Origin: Shewanella sp.
Lineage (GTDB): Bacteria; Pseudomonadota; Gammaproteobacteria; Enterobacterales; Shewanellaceae
Assembly (NCBI GenBank): GCA_004195335.1
Contig: SDWK01000324.1
Span: 1-21,140, forward strand
DNA: 21,140 bases
Direction: 5' to 3'
The notes beneath the pieces are model-generated. The model was not told the DNA's origin. It ran no database searches and saw nothing but the letters and a program-made list of their open reading frames with translations. The translations under genes were made by a program, and so were the position numbers. The first letter of the stretch is position 1, and the number at the start of each line of letters is the position of its first letter. This document shows positions 17,298-21,140 of the stretch, one piece after another.

Positions 17298-18965
17298 ATG
17301 GAATCGCCGATGGAATCGACAATTAAAACCCCTGTAGAGATGCTAGCCCATTGGGTCGACAAGCTCGGTAACAAGACCTACCTGAGACAACCCATCAATG
17401 GCCAATATAAAGATTTTAGCTGGGTAGAAGTTCAGCAGAAGATGCAACAGATCGCTGGCAGTCTACGGCACTTAGGATTAAAGCCTGGTGATAAGGTTGC
17501 CGTGTTATCGAAAAACTGTGCCGAATGGTTTATTACCGATCTCGCCCTGATGCATGGGGGATATATTAGCGTGCCTATCTATCCCACGGCCAACGCAGAC
17601 ACCATACGTTATGTCCTCGAGCATAGTGAAGCGAAAGCCATCTTTATCGGCAAGCTGGATTATTGGGCCGATCAGGAAGCTGGCGTTGGTGGTGATATCC
17701 TTAGACTGGCAATGCCCTACGACACTATGCCAGCCCAATACCATTGGGACAGTCTACTCAAGCTTGGCCAACCTCTAATCGATGCGCCGTTCGCGACCCC
17801 AGATCAGACCATGACCCTGATCTACACCTCTGGTTCAACAGGCAAGCCCAAGGGAGCGATTCAGACGTTCGCCAGTTATGTCTGGACCTGTAAGGCTGTA
17901 GTTCGAGATCTAAAAACGGATGTTGAAGATAGATTGATCTCCTACCTGCCCCTTGCACACATTACCGAACGCGTTGCGATGGAAGGCTCCTCATTTTACT
18001 CGGGCAGCAGCGTCGCGTTTGTTGAGAGTCTCGACAGCTTTGTCGCCGATGTTCAACGCGCAAGACCCACAGTCTTCTTCTCTGTGCCGCGACTTTGGAG
18101 CTTGTTTCAACAGAATATCATCGAAAAAATCGGCTACAAGAAGCTTAATTTCCTGCTTAAGGTTCCCTTCCTCAACACTATCGTTAAAAAGAAGATCCAT
18201 GAAGGTTTAGGTTTAGAGCACTGCCACCTGCTAGGTTCCGGCTCGGCTCCTATTCCACCCTCTCTGATCGCCTGGTATCACAAGATTGGGCTTAACATCA
18301 GTGAAGCATGGGGCATGACAGAGAACAGCGCCTACTCGATTATTAACTACCCATTCGATCCCGCTAAAATCGGCACCGTCGGCCGCGCAATTGAGGGATG
18401 TTCCATTAAACAAATTGAGTCTGGAGAGTTGTTGGTTAAGAGTCCGGGCTTGATGGCAGGTTACTATAAACAGCCAGAGATGACGGCAGCCTGTTTTGAC
18501 CATGATGGATACTTCCATACGGGTGATCTTTGCGAAATCGACAACGATGGATGTGTCAGCATTACCGGTCGGATAAAAGATAACTTTAAAACGTCCAAAG
18601 GAAAGTATGTAGCTCCGGTACCGATTGAGCGCAAACTTGCTCAGGATCCCCACATAGAACTTCTCTGTGTCATAGGCTCCGGTCTGCCACATCCTATCGC
18701 ACTGGTGCAACTCTCCGAAGGCGCATCACTGCAGCCAAGAGAGGAGGTACGAACCTCTCTGAAGGCAACACTAGACTGTATCAACCCTAACCTAGAGTCC
18801 CATGAAACCATAGATGCGATCATTGTGGTTACAGAACCATGGGATGTCGATAATGACGTATTAACCCCGACACTGAAAATAAAGCGACATGTTTTAGAAA
18901 AACGTTTCAGTGAAAAAGTTGATGGGATCCGTGGCGGTAAGGTTCGCTGGGAAGAGGAGCTGTAA
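17298..18965 (+). CDS. AMP-forming long-chain acyl-CoA synthetase (FAA1 type)
   Basis: This is an ANL-superfamily enzyme that activates a fatty acid with ATP to an acyl-AMP and then to acyl-CoA. It is 555 aa. The phosphate-binding loop is YTSGSTGKPKG (about 176-186). Further marks are SYLPLAHITER, GSGSAPIPP, the A5-like AWGMTE, the ATP-ribose motif YFHTGDL and the hinge GRIKDNFKTSKGKYVAP with the conserved lysines. The order and the LPLAHITER block place it with long-chain (COG1022, FAA1) ligases rather than acetyl-CoA synthetases. The start is uncertain. The ATG at 17298 has no ribosome site. The ATG at 17310, after a repeated ATGGAATCG, has GGAA at a proper distance. It is single-gene, with its own terminator downstream. 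Confidence 0.88.
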   Translation: MESPMESTIKTPVEMLAHWVDKLGNKTYLRQPINGQYKDFSWVEVQQKMQQIAGSLRHLGLKPGDKVAVLSKNCAEWFITDLALMHGGYISVPIYPTANADTIRYVLEHSEAKAIFIGKLDYWADQEAGVGGDILRLAMPYDTMPAQYHWDSLLKLGQPLIDAPFATPDQTMTLIYTSGSTGKPKGAIQTFASYVWTCKAVVRDLKTDVEDRLISYLPLAHITERVAMEGSSFYSGSSVAFVESLDSFVADVQRARPTVFFSVPRLWSLFQQNIIEKIGYKKLNFLLKVPFLNTIVKKKIHEGLGLEHCHLLGSGSAPIPPSLIAWYHKIGLNISEAWGMTENSAYSIINYPFDPAKIGTVGRAIEGCSIKQIESGELLVKSPGLMAGYYKQPEMTAACFDHDGYFHTGDLCEIDNDGCVSITGRIKDNFKTSKGKYVAPVPIERKLAQDPHIELLCVIGSGLPHPIALVQLSEGASLQPREEVRTSLKATLDCINPNLESHETIDAIIVVTEPWDVDNDVLTPTLKIKRHVLEKRFSEKVDGIRGGKVRWEEEL

Positions 18966-19000
18966 CGCCTAAGACCTATTCATTTAGGTTGGCTTCAATT

Positions 19001-19026
19001 AAAGCATGCCATCTGGCATGCTTTTT
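19001..19026 (+). terminator. Terminator of the acyl-CoA synthetase gene
   Basis: AAGCATGCC at 19002-19010 pairs with GGCATGCTT at 19015-19023. This is a perfect 9-bp stem with an ATCT loop, followed by a T run to 19026. Confidence 0.85.
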
Positions 19027-19129
19027 CTGGCATCGTTAACGAAATTTAATCCCGTCACCGCTTATTTTGATTGCCTGTCTGAGCGAATTACTTATGCTAG
19101 CCATCCTGACATTATCGTGGTGAAAAAAC

Positions 19130-20062
19130 ATGCTCATCTTACTGGCCATTATCGGCGGTTTCGTAATATTAACACTCGGTGCCGAGGCCTTGGTTCGAGG
19201 TGCGAGCGCTATCGCACTTAGACTGGGAATTGCCCCTCTGGTTATCGGTTTGACCATAGTTGCATTTGGTACCAGTGCACCTGAGCTAGCAGTAAGTTTA
19301 AAGTCGGCGCTTGCAGGCAACAGTGGTATAGCACTGGGCAATGTCATCGGCTCAAACATCGCCAACATCGGTCTCATATTGGCCATCACCGCCTTAATTC
19401 GCCCAATCCAGGTGCAATCTCAGATGGTAAGGCGCGATATTCCGATAATGATTATCGCCTCACTCCTTTTTTGGGGCTTGCTGCTCGACGGTGGTCTCAG
19501 TTTCTGGGATGGAGCCCTACTCACAAGTTTGCTAGTGATCTATTTAAGCTTCAGTTACATCAGCTCAAAAAATGAAGTCAATAGTGAAGGACTTGATGAG
19601 CGCCCACAAAAACCATTGTTATCTGTGCTCCTGATAATCATAGGCATCGCTATGCTGGTCTCAGGCGGGATCTTATTTGTCGATGGCGCCGTAGAGTTAG
19701 CAACAGCCTTAGGTATCAGCGAGGTCATCATAGGGCTGACCATCGTCGCTATAGGAACCAGCATGCCCGAACTTATGACCTCAGTTGTGGCCGCAAGAAA
19801 GGGAGAGAGTGATATCGCCATCGGTAATATTGTCGGCTCAAACCTGTTTAATATTCTTGGCATATTGGGTATCACTGCACTCATACATCCTATTGCCTCT
19901 GCGGGAATACAAAGCTTAGATTTGATGGTGATGTTGCTATTAGCACTCCTAGTATTACCCTTCGCCTGGTCGGGTTTCAGGATCGGTCGCCGGGAAGGCG
20001 GTATTCTATTAGCCGGATATGTGTCATATATCGGTTACCTTGTGGCCCAAGCCGCTGCTTAA
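19130..20062 (+). CDS. Na+/Ca2+ antiporter, YrbG/CaCA family
   Basis: This inner-membrane cation exchanger probably expels Ca2+ in exchange for Na+ or H+. It is 310 aa with about ten hydrophobic segments. Two internally repeated alpha motifs carry the ion-binding glutamates. The first is GLTIVAFGTSAPELAVS (40-56) with GNVIGSN (70-76). The second is GLTIVAIGTSMPELMTS (202-218) with GNIVGSN (232-238). This inverted duplication is the hallmark of the CaCA superfamily, and the length and motif wording fit YrbG. The ATG at 19130 opens directly with the first membrane helix. It stands alone, between a strong terminator upstream and a hairpin downstream. Confidence 0.9.
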   Translation: MLILLAIIGGFVILTLGAEALVRGASAIALRLGIAPLVIGLTIVAFGTSAPELAVSLKSALAGNSGIALGNVIGSNIANIGLILAITALIRPIQVQSQMVRRDIPIMIIASLLFWGLLLDGGLSFWDGALLTSLLVIYLSFSYISSKNEVNSEGLDERPQKPLLSVLLIIIGIAMLVSGGILFVDGAVELATALGISEVIIGLTIVAIGTSMPELMTSVVAARKGESDIAIGNIVGSNLFNILGILGITALIHPIASAGIQSLDLMVMLLLALLVLPFAWSGFRIGRREGGILLAGYVSYIGYLVAQAAA

Positions 20063-20084
20063 CCATCATCATTTCACCTTTAAG

Positions 20085-20106
20085 CCACCGCCCTCTTCGG
20101 TGGTTT
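20085..20106 (+). terminator. Weak terminator after the antiporter
   Basis: CCACCG at 20085-20090 and CGGTGG at 20098-20103 form a 6-bp stem with a 7-nt loop, followed by only three T. It lies 22 nt after the antiporter stop. Confidence 0.55.
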
Positions 20107-20132
20107 ACTCCTTTAACTAAGCCCAAGCGAAA

Positions 20133-20167
20133 ATGACATTTGTCATCTCGATCTGATGACCTTTGTC
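20133..20167. promoter_or_regulatory. Candidate response-regulator operator
   Basis: ATGACATTTGTC at 20133-20144 is repeated as ATGACCTTTGTC at 20156-20167, with one mismatch and start points 23 bp apart. The first copy is itself an inverted repeat (ATGACA-TT-TGTCAT, 20133-20146). This pattern fits a dimeric NarL/LuxR-type response regulator bound at two adjacent sites. It lies about 70-105 nt before the TPR-like gene, which is followed by a probable DesK-type kinase. Confidence 0.45.
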
Positions 20168-20237
20168 TCTGCCATTATCTTAGTCAATTTTCCATACTAC
20201 TCCTGTACCCAATAAAGGGAATTTAAAGGAGATTGAT

Positions 20238-20915
20238 ATGAAAACAGCAATACTGATCACCACAATGGCACTGTTCTCTCAGACGGTTCACGCTAACGAG
20301 ATCCCGGCTATCGATAATGCTTCTAATACGATGAACCTAACCGCTTTGCAAAGCCTGAGTCAGCAGACACAAGGTTACGAGCACGCCTATGCAAACTATC
20401 GTATGGCTATCACGGCCAATATCTTAGGCCAGCAGCCATTAGCCAAATCGGCGCTTTTAGCGGCACAATCTACTCTGGAAAATCTGGTTCAGACAGAGGG
20501 TGAAACACTGGCTCTGCTCGCCTCTGTGTATGGCATGCAGATAGGCATGGACAATAGTCAGGGAGCCCGTTTAGGCGCTAAGCTATCTCAGGCTATCACC
20601 CAAGCAGAGGCGCTATCTCCCAATAACCCCCGAGTCGCGTTAGTGCAAGCCATCTCAGCTTTCAATACTCCAGTGACCTTTGGTGGTAGTATGAAAAAAG
20701 CGATAGAGTTAAGCAGTAAAGCAATTGATCTGTATAACGAACCTTGTAATAACGTCTGCTGGGGACATGCTGAGGCATACACTTGGCGCGGATTGGCTAA
20801 ACAAAATAGTGGTGACACCGAAGGCGCAATCACCGACTGGCAGCTAGCGATTGAAATCGAGCCCAATTATTCCTGGGCAAACTTTCTGCTGAAGCAAAAT
20901 AATCTAACTCACTAG
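20238..20915 (+). CDS. Secreted TPR-like protein of unknown function
   Basis: This is a periplasmic protein of 225 aa. A signal peptide ends after VHA near residue 19 (before NEIPAID). The rest is alpha-helical, with alanine-rich helix pairs. The last part (AEAYTWRGLAKQNSGDTEGA to about residue 222) reads as a canonical TPR unit, with W, G and A at the usual places and EIEPNYSWA as the closing proline turn. Earlier units (about 45-150) are more divergent. Two cysteines in EPCNNVCWG (residues about 173-177) could form a disulfide. A very strong AAAGGAG ribosome site (20227-20233) precedes the ATG. I infer a link to the sensor kinase gene that follows after about 59 nt; no function is claimed. 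Confidence 0.75.
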   Translation: MKTAILITTMALFSQTVHANEIPAIDNASNTMNLTALQSLSQQTQGYEHAYANYRMAITANILGQQPLAKSALLAAQSTLENLVQTEGETLALLASVYGMQIGMDNSQGARLGAKLSQAITQAEALSPNNPRVALVQAISAFNTPVTFGGSMKKAIELSSKAIDLYNEPCNNVCWGHAEAYTWRGLAKQNSGDTEGAITDWQLAIEIEPNYSWANFLLKQNNLTH

Positions 20916-20974
20916 TTGAAATGAGCTACTTAGCCTACTGATAGAGCTAAGCGGTCCCATAGGGAATGAGCGAA

Positions 20975-21140
20975 ATGAAAAGCATAAAAATCATGCCGGA
21001 AGTCGGGCGAAAGACGACCGAAGATAAGCTTGCCTGGATCTATCTGATTAACCTGGTTTTCTACTTTATCCCAATTCTTATCAATGACATGCCACTGCGG
21101 GAAATAGGGGTAAGTGTACTGATCTTAATCCCATTTATTT
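20975..21140 (+). CDS. Probable DesK-family sensor histidine kinase, N-terminal part only
   Basis: The gene runs off the window, leaving 55 codons. After a short charged N-terminus (MKSIKIMPEVGRKTTEDKLA), one membrane helix (about 20-37) and the start of a second (about 44-55) are visible. The layout and wording (LAWIYLINLVFYF, then a short NDMPLREIG loop) recall DesK-like (COG4585) sensor kinases of Shewanella and relatives, which carry several membrane helices before the HisKA_3 domain. No catalytic domain is present here to prove it. AGGG at 20961-20964 favours the ATG at 20975; an in-frame ATG at 20966 is possible. A DesR-like regulator would be expected next. Confidence 0.5.
   Translation, partial: MKSIKIMPEVGRKTTEDKLAWIYLINLVFYFIPILINDMPLREIGVSVLILIPFI

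Overview
The window reads as chromosomal DNA of a marine gammaproteobacterium, most probably a Shewanella. It carries a complete extracellular DMSO respiration locus of the Shewanella dmsEFABGH type (decaheme cytochrome, MtrB-like barrel, Tat/lipoprotein-like molybdoenzyme). It also carries the gammaproteobacterial gmk-rpoZ-spoT-ridA-trmH housekeeping block and short palindromic elements of the sort scattered through Shewanella genomes. The genus is inferred from gene content and order, not from a database search.

Layout. Positions 59-7441 (+) hold a sigma70-like promoter and dmsE, dmsF, dmsA, dmsB, then a strong intrinsic terminator, then dmsG and dmsH. DmsE and DmsF would pass electrons across the periplasm and outer membrane to the cell-surface molybdenum reductase DmsA with its iron-sulfur partner DmsB. 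DmsG (TorD family) and DmsH are accessory proteins. Positions 7442-8651 are a scrambled stretch: the broken 3' end of an NtrC-type regulator gene, a small secreted protein of unknown function on the - strand, and two copies of one terminator-like repeat. Positions 8652-10658 (-) hold a NahK-like sugar kinase and, overlapping its start by 4 nt, a nucleotidyltransferase whose frame is broken. Positions 10746-11925 (-) hold a DUF805-like membrane protein followed by decayed copies of its own 3' end.

Positions 12229-16890 (+) hold gmk, rpoZ, spoT (TTG start), ridA and trmH. A roughly 264 bp MITE-like element sits between ridA and its terminator. Positions 17014-18965 (+) hold a CRP-like half-conserved site, a second MITE-like element ending 13 nt before the start codon, and a FadD/FAA1-type acyl-CoA synthetase with its own terminator. 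Positions 19130-20062 (+) hold a YrbG-type Na+/Ca2+ antiporter. Positions 20133-21140 (+) hold a repeated palindromic operator candidate, a secreted TPR-like protein, and the start of a probable DesK-type sensor kinase cut by the window edge.

I did not find a convincing new biological system. The points most worth checking are the 3'-end repeats around the small secreted protein, the broken sugar-nucleotide pair, the element placed between a CRP-like site and the acyl-CoA synthetase, and the operator-TPR-sensor kinase group. No rRNA, tRNA, CRISPR array, transposase or phage gene was seen.
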